Below are positions 9,347 through 16,611 of a stretch of DNA of 64,000 nucleotides, piece after piece. Below the pieces are notes generated by a model, which had not been told where the DNA came from, did not search any database, and saw only the letters and a list, made by a program, of their open reading frames with translations. The stretch is from positions 124,001 through 188,000 of the forward strand of contig JBFWZA010000002.1 in assembly GCA_050185825.1 (NCBI GenBank), in the 5' to 3' direction. This DNA comes from SZUA-309 sp050185825 (GTDB lineage Bacteria; Pseudomonadota; Gammaproteobacteria; Pseudomonadales; Azotimanducaceae). The first letter of the stretch is position 1. Each line of letters starts with the position of its first letter. Made by a program: the position numbers and the translations under genes.

Positions 9347-9897
9347 TCGGTTCGGCGTCTCGCGTCTGCCTGTCGCGTCTGCTGACTGCGCTGGCGGCGG
9401 CGATGCTGCTCGGCGGCTGTCTGCCGGAGCTCAAGTCGGAACACCCGCCGGCGCGCGTCTACTGGCTGGAAGCGGTTGCGGTGAGCGATCCACCTCCCGT
9501 GGCGGTGACGGTCACGCTGGTTCCGGGTCTCGACACCGATCGGATCTGGGTGCTGGAGCCGGATCAGCGTCTGAACTACTACGCCGGCGCTTTCTGGCCC
9601 GAGCGGCTGCAGCTGCTGCTGCAGAGCATCCTGGAGCGATCGCTGGAAAGCCGGGCAGGCGCACCGCACCTGAAGGTGCTGGTGGAGCGGTTCTTTGCGG
9701 TGGGCGACCCGGAAGCCGGTGCGCCGGACGTGGACATCGCCGCGCGCATCGAGAGCGGAGAGCTGAGCTGCCGGTTCGAGTCGCGACGGCGGGCGGCATC
9801 AGAGCGGCTCAGAGACATCGTGGCGGCACATCAGGCGCTCGTCGACGAGCTGGTGCGCGCGGTGGCGGTGGTGGCTCGAGGAGACGTCTGTCCCTGA
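9343..9897 (+). CDS. ABC-transport auxiliary lipoprotein (PqiC/DUF330-like)
   Basis: This is a 184-aa outer-membrane or periplasmic lipoprotein. The lipobox LLGGC places the lipidated Cys near residue 26. The following sequence (YWLE, VPGLDTDRIWVLEPDQRLNYYAGAFWPERL) matches the auxiliary lipoprotein family that accompanies MCE transporters. Its start overlaps the stop of the MCE gene as ATGA. It closes the lipid transport operon and is followed directly by a strong intrinsic terminator. Confidence 0.83.
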   Translation: MIGSASRVCLSRLLTALAAAMLLGGCLPELKSEHPPARVYWLEAVAVSDPPPVAVTVTLVPGLDTDRIWVLEPDQRLNYYAGAFWPERLQLLLQSILERSLESRAGAPHLKVLVERFFAVGDPEAGAPDVDIAARIESGELSCRFESRRRAASERLRDIVAAHQALVDELVRAVAVVARGDVCP

Positions 9898-9901
9898 GTG
9901 G

Positions 9902-9929
9902 AAGAGCGGCCACGTGGGGCCGCTCTTTC
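9902..9929. terminator. Rho-independent terminator between convergent operons
   Basis: A 10-bp perfect stem (AAGAGCGGCC at 9902-9911 with GGCCGCTCTT at 9918-9927) has a 6-base loop and runs into TTTC. It lies just after the lipoprotein stop and before the stop of the oppositely oriented CsgG-like gene, so it may serve both strands. Confidence 0.8.
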
Positions 9930-9952
9930 GTTGCTGCGTCCTCGGCTTCCGC

Positions 9953-10951
9953 TCAAAGGTGCACGAAGTCGCCGCGTTTGACCTTGGCGCCGTCCAGCAG
10001 CTCGGCGCGGGCGTAGCGGTCGGTTACCTCCACGATGCGCACCTGACCCACCTCGCGCTCGATGGTATCCAGCAGCAGGCCGGTGGACGGATCCACCAGC
10101 GTCCGCACCACGGTGGAGACCCGGTACAGATCACCCTCGCGTACACCGCTGGCCCGGTCGGCGTTGAGATAGACCTCGCCCGCGTCCGAGCTCGCGATCT
10201 GGAAGCGGCGCTCGGCCCCGGCCTGCAGGTCCTTTGCCAGCAGCAGTACCGCCTGCCCCAGCGCGTTGCGCGACGCGATGCCGAGCGGTGATTTGGCGAA
10301 GGTGTCGCCGCCGACGCTGGCCTGCTCGAAGTCGAGGCCGATGGTCCAGCCACCCGTCTTCGAGTCCGCCGTCACCCGGTGGGAATGCTTCACCTGACCG
10401 GTGGTGGCGTCGATGACGCTCACGTCCAGCCCGACGTGCGCCTTGCTGCCGTTGCGGCCGAGGCGCAGCCCCAGGGGCGTTTTCGGCAGCGCCATGCCGA
10501 GCGTGAGGCCGCCCCCCTGCTTGTTGGGGTCGAACTCGGTGACGGTGCCCTTGATGATCACCTCCGCACCCACCAGCCGTCCGGCGCCCGGTGCCGTGTC
10601 CCGGTTGACCACGCCGGCGAGACCCAGCTCCTGCTCACGCAGGATGTCCGAGAGCCCGGTGCGGTCGAGCACCACGAAGCAGTCCGTTTTCGTCAGCTCG
10701 GTGGCGAGCTGGGCGGCAAGCCCGTCGCCGATGTTGTAGCCGTCGAAGGCGGCCAGCTTGCCCGTGGCGAAGAAGCCGTAGACGGCCACCCGGGGTTTCA
10801 GGGCGGGGCAGCTCACCTCCTCCAGGGCCTTGTCCAGCTCCTCGGCGGTGGGCGCCTTCTCTTTACCTGACTTCGCCTCGGCACTGCTGAAGATCAGGGT
10901 GACGATGATGCCGGCCAGCACGAGTACGATCAGTCTGAGGGTGCGGTTCAT
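9953..10951 (-). CDS. CsgG/HfaB-family outer-membrane secretion channel protein
   Basis: This 332-aa protein resembles CsgG, the nonameric outer-membrane pore that exports curli subunits, and its relative HfaB. The matching core is residues 45-150: RVAVYGFFATG, GDGLAAQLATELTKTDCFVVLDRTGL, ILREQELGLAG and GAEVIIKGTVTEFD. The N-terminus has a hydrophobic export signal (LRLIVLVLAGIIVTLIFSSAEA) but no clear lipobox Cys, unlike canonical CsgG. The ATG at 10951 has AAGGA about nine bases upstream; a longer frame to 11041 lacks one. It is the last gene of the operon that begins with the repeat protein at 12704, implying it exports the products of those genes. Confidence 0.85.
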   Translation of the reverse strand: MNRTLRLIVLVLAGIIVTLIFSSAEAKSGKEKAPTAEELDKALEEVSCPALKPRVAVYGFFATGKLAAFDGYNIGDGLAAQLATELTKTDCFVVLDRTGLSDILREQELGLAGVVNRDTAPGAGRLVGAEVIIKGTVTEFDPNKQGGGLTLGMALPKTPLGLRLGRNGSKAHVGLDVSVIDATTGQVKHSHRVTADSKTGGWTIGLDFEQASVGGDTFAKSPLGIASRNALGQAVLLLAKDLQAGAERRFQIASSDAGEVYLNADRASGVREGDLYRVSTVVRTLVDPSTGLLLDTIEREVGQVRIVEVTDRYARAELLDGAKVKRGDFVHL

Positions 10952-11037
10952 GGTGGTGGTCCTTTTCTCTCTCTGGTCAGATGGAGCGCCGGAGCGCTCC
11001 GTTCTGATTCGTGGGTCACGGACACGGCGCGTCCGGT

Positions 11038-11394
11038 TCACTGCTCTGCGGTTTTTTCCGGTGTTTTTTCCGGTGCTGAGGCTGCATCGGCCCGCTCCAG
11101 CGCGTCGACGGCGGCGGCCGCGTCCTCGTCCGCACGCTTGTCGAGCAGGTGCTCGAGATAGCGGATCTGCGCGCCTTCCAGGCGAGGCGTGATGCCGATG
11201 GGATAGAGGTAGTAGAACTGCCCGCGCTCGAGCGGCAGGGCGGCCAGCTCCAGCTCCGCCATCAGGCGCTGAATGGCCGGGTCGAACCGGTCGTCCGCGG
11301 TGATGATGAAGCCGGGATGAGCGGCACCCGCGGCGAAAGGCGCCAGCGCGGCCAGCACGGCTGCGAACACGAGCTGTCGGATCGAGCGGCTCAT
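11038..11394 (-). CDS. Small secreted protein of the CsgG-like operon
   Basis: I do not recognise this 118-aa protein as a named family. It has a signal peptide (residues 1-24, ending AAGAAHP). A compact mature domain follows (FIITADDRFDPAIQRLMAELELAALP, FYYLYPIGITPRLEGAQIRYLEHLLDKR), and the tail is charged and Ala/Glu/Pro-rich. Its ATG overlaps the stop of the upstream gene, so it is translationally coupled. Position suggests a periplasmic chaperone or accessory factor comparable in role to CsgE/CsgF, but sequence similarity to those is not evident to me. Confidence 0.7.
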   Translation of the reverse strand: MSRSIRQLVFAAVLAALAPFAAGAAHPGFIITADDRFDPAIQRLMAELELAALPLERGQFYYLYPIGITPRLEGAQIRYLEHLLDKRADEDAAAAVDALERADAASAPEKTPEKTAEQ

Positions 11395-11834
11395 GGCGTG
11401 CCTCCCTGCAGCGTGACGATGTCGCGTTCGGCGGAGACGTTGCTGCCGGAGATGTCGCCGCTGTTGCCGCCGCAGATCACCACCGTGTTGCCGCCGTTGT
11501 TTTCCACTTCCACGTCGAGGCACTCGAACTGGCTCTCGAAGCGGGCGAGTTGGGCATTCGTCTGCGATCTCAGACCGCTGACGGTGGGGCTGTCGGCCGC
11601 CACGCCGTTCGGCTGGGTCACCAGGCGGACGTTGGCTCGCGCCTCGTTGTCACGGTTGATGCGCTCCTGGTCGTACTTCATGCGGATGTTGTACATCCGC
11701 TGGAGCAGGGCACGGTCCTGTTCCTGCTGACTCGCGCCCGTGTCGGCGACGCCATGCACGGAAGCCGTGGCGCACACCAGAAAGACCGCGATGGCCACTG
11801 CCGTGAGGAGGCTGAAGTCGGGTCTGCGCTGCAT
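11391..11834 (-). CDS. Secreted protein of the CsgG-like operon, possible minor subunit
   Basis: This 147-aa protein has a signal peptide (residues 1-30, VAIAVFLVCATASVHG), a helical charged middle and a C-terminal stretch rich in Gly, Asn and Val (ENNGGNTVVICGGNSGDISGSNVSAERD). The latter resembles beta-solenoid or amyloid-prone sequence. The C-terminal pattern echoes the Gly/Asn-rich end of the 261-aa protein encoded upstream. Two Cys are present. It might nucleate or cap the secreted polymer. No family was recognised. Confidence 0.68.
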   Translation of the reverse strand: MQRRPDFSLLTAVAIAVFLVCATASVHGVADTGASQQEQDRALLQRMYNIRMKYDQERINRDNEARANVRLVTQPNGVAADSPTVSGLRSQTNAQLARFESQFECLDVEVENNGGNTVVICGGNSGDISGSNVSAERDIVTLQGGTP

Positions 11835-11860
11835 TGGTGTTCTCCTGAAAGTCGTCTGGA

Positions 11861-11890
11861 AAAAAGAGGGGGCGCTGACGGCCCCCTTTT
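11861..11890 (-). terminator. Intercistronic terminator/attenuator after the repeat-protein gene
   Basis: GGGGGC at 11868-11873 pairs with GCCCCC at 11881-11886, and the flanking A/T bases extend the stem. On the minus strand it is followed by a CTCTTTTTT tract. It lies between the 261-aa repeat-protein gene and the rest of its operon, where partial read-through would give high expression of the first gene. Confidence 0.7.
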
Positions 11891-11918
11891 CAGTTGGTTG
11901 AGTGTCTAGAGCCGTCGC

Positions 11919-12704
11919 TTACCGGATGACCGAGCTCATGGGATCCGCGATGGAGTTCGCGGATTCGCCGCTCTGGTCGACCGAGGCGCCTGACTGGTTG
12001 CCGACGTTGCCGCCGACGATGGCCGAGGTGTTGCCTACCGGGGCGAACACACCCTTCGGACCCATGTCACGGCCGGCGAAGGTGTTCGCCTGGCTGATCG
12101 GGGCGCCGTTGCTGCCCTGAATGAACAGGTTGTTCTGCGGCAGCTGGTTGGTGTTGGTGTTCACCAGGGCCGGGCCGTAGTACACCGTCTCGTCGTTGCC
12201 GGCGGAGACCACGGTCGTGCCGCCCTGGACGCCTACGCTGTGACCGCTGGCCGCGCCGTAGACCTGGGTATCGGCCTGATGACCGGCGTCCTGGTCCTGG
12301 AACTTGTGCGACGTCATGGTCGGCGTGGCGATCTGGAAGTCGAGCGTGGTCGTCACGTCGTTGTCCTCGGAAACCGTCGACGTGTAGTCGTTGTCTTCCG
12401 TGGTCGTGACGTCGTTGTCTTCGCTCGTCTTGTAGATCGAGGTGTAGTCGTTGTCCTCGCTCACGGACTTCGACTTGCTGATGCTCACGTCGTTGTCCTC
12501 GGAGCGGCTGCTCGACCGGTCGCTGTGGTCGTCGGAGCTGATGCTCGTCGACACCGAAGACTCGCGGTTGAAGCTGTCGTCGATCCGGACCACGTCGTCG
12601 TCGGACACGGAGGACTGCCAGGAGTCGTACGGACCTGCGGCAGCGCCACCCGCGGCGAGAACGCCGGCGAGGATCAGGCTCAGCTGGAAGGGTGCTTTTC
12701 TCAT
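11919..12704 (-). CDS. Repeat-bearing secreted protein, putative exported fibre/matrix subunit
   Basis: This 261-aa protein has a signal peptide (residues 1-24). An acidic Ser/Asp-rich region contains five copies of a (S)EDND-(V/Y)-(T/S) repeat at about residues 68-115. The C-terminal half is Gln/Asn/Gly/Val-rich (TNTNQLPQNNLFIQGSNGAPISQ, IVGGNVGNQSGASVDQSGES). The composition suits an extracellular polymer or calcium-binding matrix protein, and the CsgG-like pore in the same operon is the obvious exporter. The ATG is preceded by AAGGAGAG. An ECF-type promoter lies 66 bases upstream and an attenuator follows the gene. No database family was recognised. Confidence 0.75.
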   Translation of the reverse strand: MRKAPFQLSLILAGVLAAGGAAAGPYDSWQSSVSDDDVVRIDDSFNRESSVSTSISSDDHSDRSSSRSEDNDVSISKSKSVSEDNDYTSIYKTSEDNDVTTTEDNDYTSTVSEDNDVTTTLDFQIATPTMTSHKFQDQDAGHQADTQVYGAASGHSVGVQGGTTVVSAGNDETVYYGPALVNTNTNQLPQNNLFIQGSNGAPISQANTFAGRDMGPKGVFAPVGNTSAIVGGNVGNQSGASVDQSGESANSIADPMSSVIR

Positions 12705-12769
12705 CTCGTCTCTCCTTGAGAGTGTTTTGCTTTCGGGTTCGGCAGTTGTTTGGCTGCCTCGGAGGTTGA

Positions 12770-12797
12770 GTCACGGTCGAGGAGAGTGGGGTTCAAA
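12770..12797 (-). promoter_or_regulatory. ECF-sigma promoter of the repeat-protein/CsgG-like operon
   Basis: On the minus strand the sequence reads TTTGAACC (12797-12790), 14 bases, CGTGAC (12775-12770). The same two boxes with identical spacing precede the ECF sigma gene and the 57-aa gene, and a further TCAAC follows the second box here and at 19741. Three exact matches in the window make this the recognition site of the local sigma factor. Confidence 0.85.
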
Positions 12798-12823
12798 GTT
12801 TTTTTGGCGTTCTGGTTGTTGCC

Positions 12824-13015
12824 GAAGCGGCTGCGCTGGGAGGTGCGTCTTGGGCACGCTTGGCCCGAAGCGGGCGCTTCGGGCCACCATCCATGGGCGC
12901 TCGGCTGCGGGGCTGTTCGCTATGCGAACAGCTAAGCAATTCACCCGTAGGGTGAATTGCCCACATCCCTGTGCCGCAGATGGCCCGGCGTCACACCTCC
13001 CAGCGCAGCCGCTTC
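12824..13015. repeat. Palindromic element A: 22-bp inverted repeat enclosing three perfect hairpins
   Basis: The outer arms at 12824-12845 and 12994-13015 are perfect 22-bp inverted repeats (GAAGCGGCTGCGC... outward). Inside are three perfect hairpins: TGGCCCGAAGC with its complement at 12861-12886, GCTGTTCGC with its complement at 12912-12932, and GCAATTCACCC with its complement at 12936-12960. CTGCGG (12905) and CCGCAG (12974) also pair around the last two. The whole can fold as a branched cruciform. No protein is encoded. Confidence 0.85.
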
Positions 13016-13295
13016 TGCGTCATTCAGGACAGGGAAAAATTTGAATCTCACCGGTTTCGGTGTGAGGCGCCCCTCAGAGGCTGACGGTCATCGCACGAAC
13101 GCGACGCGCCACTGGTGGTGGTCGGCAGCGCCCTCAGGGTTGGTGGGGTTTCGAGGGAACACAACGTGTCCCGGAAGATGAGGGGCAGCGACGCGCGTTG
13201 GGGTGGCAGGTTGCCAGGTCTCCCGAAAGCTGCCGCGATGTAGCACCACCCACCAGGAAGCTGGCTCCGGATGCACCGACACCTGGAAGATGCAG
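13016..13295. other. Non-coding spacer between palindromic elements
   Basis: I see no credible gene here; the open frames on both strands lack ribosome-binding sites and family resemblance. A few short palindromes occur, such as TCACCGGTTTCGGTGTGA at 13048-13065 and TGGCAGGTTGCCA at 13205-13217. Confidence 0.55.
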
Positions 13296-13430
13296 AAGCG
13301 TCGGGGCGGGGAAGGTGTTGGCGGGGCAGTCGGCGGCCATGGATGGCCGCCGCCTGAGCGCCCAGGGACGGAGGCTGAAGCTCCGCTTCAGCCCAGCGTC
13401 CCCGACAATACCTTCCCCACCCCGGCGCTT
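13296..13430. repeat. Palindromic element B: imperfect 31-bp inverted repeat enclosing two hairpins
   Basis: Arms at 13296-13326 and 13400-13430 pair over 31 bp with about four mismatches. Inside are the perfect hairpins CGGCGGCCAT/ATGGCCGCCG (13331-13352) and GGCTGAAGC/GCTTCAGCC (13373-13393). GGGACG (13365) and CGTCCC (13397) extend the second. It repeats the architecture of element A with different sequence, and its right arm ends next to the stop codon of the 361-aa gene. Confidence 0.78.
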
Positions 13431-13436
13431 CGTCGC

Positions 13437-14522
13437 CTACTCAAGCGCCTCAGTGCCAGCCGAAGCCCAGCTGAACGCTATTCGGCCTTCTTCCAAGAAC
13501 GTCATATCCAGCGGAAACCCCACCGTGTGATACCGCCCCTTCTCCACGTTGGTGATGTGCACCACGGCGATGGTGCCCGGTGCGAGCTGGTCGGGGGTGA
13601 CACGGAACACGCCACCGGCGGCGCGGATGCCCTCGGTGGGCTCGGCGAAACCCATGGACGCCCAGGCGGGGGTGTCGATCTCGCGGCGGAGCTGCGCCAG
13701 ATAGGCGTCGTCGGCGTTCAGGAGCATGCGCTGATCCTCACCGGGAAGCTGGTCCCAGAGGGAGAAGCCGCGTGAGAAGTCGAAGTCGCCGGAGCGTGAC
13801 CAGCCGGAGGTGCTGGTGGACTGGTCGATGAGATTGCCGTCCTGGTAGGTGCTCCGGGTGGTGGTCACGGACACGGACAGGCTCCAGCTCCCCCACAGGT
13901 CGTAGCCCAGGTACTGCTCGGGAAAGTAGCGGGTGCAGTCCGGCTGCTCCAGGAACATGGTGTGGAAGGTGCCTTTGCCCTTGGCCTTGTCCACCTTCGC
14001 GGAGATGAGCATGCCGTCCGAGTACGTCTGGCCGCCGACGCGGATGCGGGCATCGCCGTCCGGCGAGTCGATCTTTTCCTTGTACTTGTTCTTCACCGGG
14101 TCTTTGGCGAGCTTCGGCTGCTGCTTGCCGCCGCCACCACCGCCACCGAGCAGCCCGCCCAGCACCTGGCCGATGGCCGCGTTGGCCGCCGCACCCATGA
14201 CGTTGCTCATGAAGCCGTCGGCATCGCCGAGGTCCAGGGCTGCAGCGGCGAGCGGCGTCGCGCAGCGCTCGCTGGCCTCGGCCGCCACCTGCTTCGCGAT
14301 GGGGGTCAGATCCAGGTCGAGCTCCGGAAACGGGCTCGGCTGCGAATACTGAAAACCACCCTTGTCGCTCGCCTGCACGTAGCTCGCGAGCTGTGGCCCG
14401 GCAGTCGAGGCAGCACCCGTCTGGGCGATAGCCGCGGCGGGCGTGAGGCAGATGGCCAGCAGCACCCCGGTGGCGATGGCCAGCGCCAGCACCGGGTGAT
14501 CAGAAGGCGTTCTGGTCTGCAT
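13437..14522 (-). CDS. Secreted protein of the sigma/subtilase operon, unknown function
   Basis: I do not recognise this 361-aa protein. It has a hydrophobic export signal (residues 9-33, VLALAIATGVLLAICLTPAAA) and a small-residue segment with a seven-glycine run near residue 125 (LLGGGGGGGKQQP). A beta-rich C-terminal domain follows (SWSLSVSVTTTRSTYQDGNL, GTIAVVHITNVEKGRYHTVGFPLDM). Its start overlaps the end of the second subtilase gene by 23 bases, so it is the last member of the sigma-anti-sigma-subtilase operon. It may be a substrate or structural partner of the proteases. Confidence 0.68.
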   Translation of the reverse strand: MQTRTPSDHPVLALAIATGVLLAICLTPAAAIAQTGAASTAGPQLASYVQASDKGGFQYSQPSPFPELDLDLTPIAKQVAAEASERCATPLAAAALDLGDADGFMSNVMGAAANAAIGQVLGGLLGGGGGGGKQQPKLAKDPVKNKYKEKIDSPDGDARIRVGGQTYSDGMLISAKVDKAKGKGTFHTMFLEQPDCTRYFPEQYLGYDLWGSWSLSVSVTTTRSTYQDGNLIDQSTSTSGWSRSGDFDFSRGFSLWDQLPGEDQRMLLNADDAYLAQLRREIDTPAWASMGFAEPTEGIRAAGGVFRVTPDQLAPGTIAVVHITNVEKGRYHTVGFPLDMTFLEEGRIAFSWASAGTEALE

Positions 14523-16611
14523 GATCTCCTCCCGGGCCGCAGGTCACGGCCTCCGCGGTGGCGGCAGCCGCGGTCCGGCAGGCATCCACCAGGCCGGCGC
14601 CGAACTGTGAATCGATCCCCGCATCGCCCAGGTCCCGCGCGTTGCCGCGGATGATCAGCCCGACCTCCCGGGCGCTCAGCACCGGGCCGAGCTCGCGGAT
14701 CAGGGCGGCCACGCCACTGACGTGGGCGGCTGCCATGGAGGTGCCGGAGAGAGGCGGGTAGCGGCCGTTCGGCGTCGTGCTGACGATGTCCACGCCCGGG
14801 GCGGCAACGTCGATGTACGAGCCACGGTTCGCCTGAGCGTAGAGATGGTCGGTCACATCCACCGCCGTGACCGCCAGCACGCCGGGGATGGCGGCGGGGA
14901 ATCCGGGCTTGGCGTGGGCGCCGCCGTTGCCGGCACCGGCGACGACCAGCCGGTCCTGAGTGACGGCCAGGGTCACGAAACGTTCGAGCAGATCGTCCGG
15001 CGGACCGGAAAGGCTCATGTTGATGATCGCCGCGTCCTGCTGGATCGCCACGTCCAGTGCCTGGACCAGGCTGCTGGTGGTGCAGCGGGCCCTGAGACCA
15101 CCTGCTTCCTTCGGCTGACAGGCCTTGATGGGCAGGATCTCGGCGGCGGGTGCGACCCCGTAGCTGCCGATGGCGTTGTCGGCAGTGGCGGCGATGATGC
15201 CGGCAACGGCAGTGCCGTGGACTTCCGCGGCATAGCCGTTGCCCGTGGTGTCCACCGGTTCCCGCAGACGACCGGTGAGGTCAGGGTGCGCGGTGTCCAC
15301 CCCCGTGTCGATGAGGGCGATCACCTGTCCGGCGCCCGTGGCCGAGGCCTGCAGGGCCAGGGCGCCGGTCTTGCCTGGCCCGTAGTTCAGGGTGGCGAAG
15401 GGATCCGAGTAGGTGCGGGCGGTGCCGGTCTCCGCGTTTGCGTCGGCAGCCGGCGCCGCGACGGCAGATGTCTCGAAGACGTACTCGGGCTGGGCGCCGT
15501 CCACCCGGGCATCGGCGGCCATGGCGGCGATCACGGTGAAGATGTTCTGCGCCGTGGCATACACCACCAGGTTCTGGCCGGTGCTCGACAGCGCGATCTG
15601 ACGGACCACGGTGAGGCCGTAGGTAGTCGCGACCGGTGTCACGTTCGCGGTATCCACCAGGGCGACGACGATGCCGGGCAGCCGAGCGGGCTCGATGGCA
15701 TTCAGCGGTACCTTCACCTCCGTGCAGCCCGCACCCACCACCAGCGTCCAGTCGCTGGTGTCCGCCGGCAGCGTGTCCGTGCCGAGGTCGACCCCGCCCA
15801 GCGGGTTGAAGCCGCTCGTGACATTGAACTCGAAGGCGCGCTTGCGGGGTTGCGCGGCAGCCGGCCCGCCAGCGGCGGCAACATCGGCGGCCGCCGGATC
15901 GCCGTCCGCAGGTGCAGCCGTTCCCGCTTCCCCGGCGACGTCCGGTGCCCTGTCAGTCGCCGCGTCACCTTCTGCATCCACCGCTCGATCCAGCAGCGTC
16001 AGATCGATGGTCAGGTTCTGCCCGGTACCCGCAGCAGCGGCTTCGTCGAGGGGCGGCAGCAGCGGTGGTCCCTGGCAGCTGCCGGCTTCGCCCGTGGGCT
16101 CGTCCGGCACGTTCACCGATTCCGGCGGGTTGCGTACCAGGCGCGCCTGCACGGCTTCAGGTCCGTAGCCGTCGGGTGGGCTGGCGCTGCCCGCGAGCTG
16201 GATGCCCTGGCAGACGGCGGTGTCGCAGCCGGCCACGTCCGGGCCGCTGCACAATTCCCCCTGCCGGGCTTCCCAGGTCGCATCGTCCATGGAAACCTCG
16301 AGCAGGGTGCCACGGCGGCCCATGGGTACCGCACGTGCACCGTCCAACCCGTTCGCGGCAGCGAAGGCGGTCACGTCGGTACGCGGCCGCAACGCGATGG
16401 TGCGGGTGGGGGCCGGCAGCTCGATGGCGAAGGGCTGGCGCCAGGCGTCGGTCTGGTCATCCGTCGGCGCGGGAGATGCCGCCGGCATCGGGTCGCCCGC
16501 CGGTGGTTGATCCGTGGTCGAGACCGCATCCATGGCCATAGCCCCAGCCACCGGCAGCGCGATGAGGAGGAGGGCGGCGAGGATGCCCGGAACGGATGTG
16601 TTGCGCTTCAT
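14500..16611 (-). CDS. Subtilisin-like serine protease (S8), long N-terminal region
   Basis: This 703-aa exported protease has a hydrophobic N-terminus (ILAALLLIALPVAGAMA). About 380 residues of low-complexity and propeptide-like sequence follow, then an S8 catalytic domain. The triad is Asp435 (LIDTGVD), His465 (VHGTAVAG) and Ser625 (SGTSMAAAHVSG), with the oxyanion Asn in AGNGG. The start overlaps the stop of the upstream subtilase as ATGA. The long N-terminal part includes VDGAQPEYVFE just before the catalytic domain, typical of a subtilase inhibitory prodomain. It probably acts in the periplasm or outside the cell. Confidence 0.9.
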   Translation of the reverse strand: MKRNTSVPGILAALLLIALPVAGAMAMDAVSTTDQPPAGDPMPAASPAPTDDQTDAWRQPFAIELPAPTRTIALRPRTDVTAFAAANGLDGARAVPMGRRGTLLEVSMDDATWEARQGELCSGPDVAGCDTAVCQGIQLAGSASPPDGYGPEAVQARLVRNPPESVNVPDEPTGEAGSCQGPPLLPPLDEAAAAGTGQNLTIDLTLLDRAVDAEGDAATDRAPDVAGEAGTAAPADGDPAAADVAAAGGPAAAQPRKRAFEFNVTSGFNPLGGVDLGTDTLPADTSDWTLVVGAGCTEVKVPLNAIEPARLPGIVVALVDTANVTPVATTYGLTVVRQIALSSTGQNLVVYATAQNIFTVIAAMAADARVDGAQPEYVFETSAVAAPAADANAETGTARTYSDPFATLNYGPGKTGALALQASATGAGQVIALIDTGVDTAHPDLTGRLREPVDTTGNGYAAEVHGTAVAGIIAATADNAIGSYGVAPAAEILPIKACQPKEAGGLRARCTTSSLVQALDVAIQQDAAIINMSLSGPPDDLLERFVTLAVTQDRLVVAGAGNGGAHAKPGFPAAIPGVLAVTAVDVTDHLYAQANRGSYIDVAAPGVDIVSTTPNGRYPPLSGTSMAAAHVSGVAALIRELGPVLSAREVGLIIRGNARDLGDAGIDSQFGAGLVDACRTAAAATAEAVTCGPGGDHADQNAF

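Noticed and set aside
12705..13436. Several open frames in the gap between the regulon operons
   Set aside because: They cross large palindromes, lack ribosome sites and resemble no family; the DNA is better explained by structured elements.
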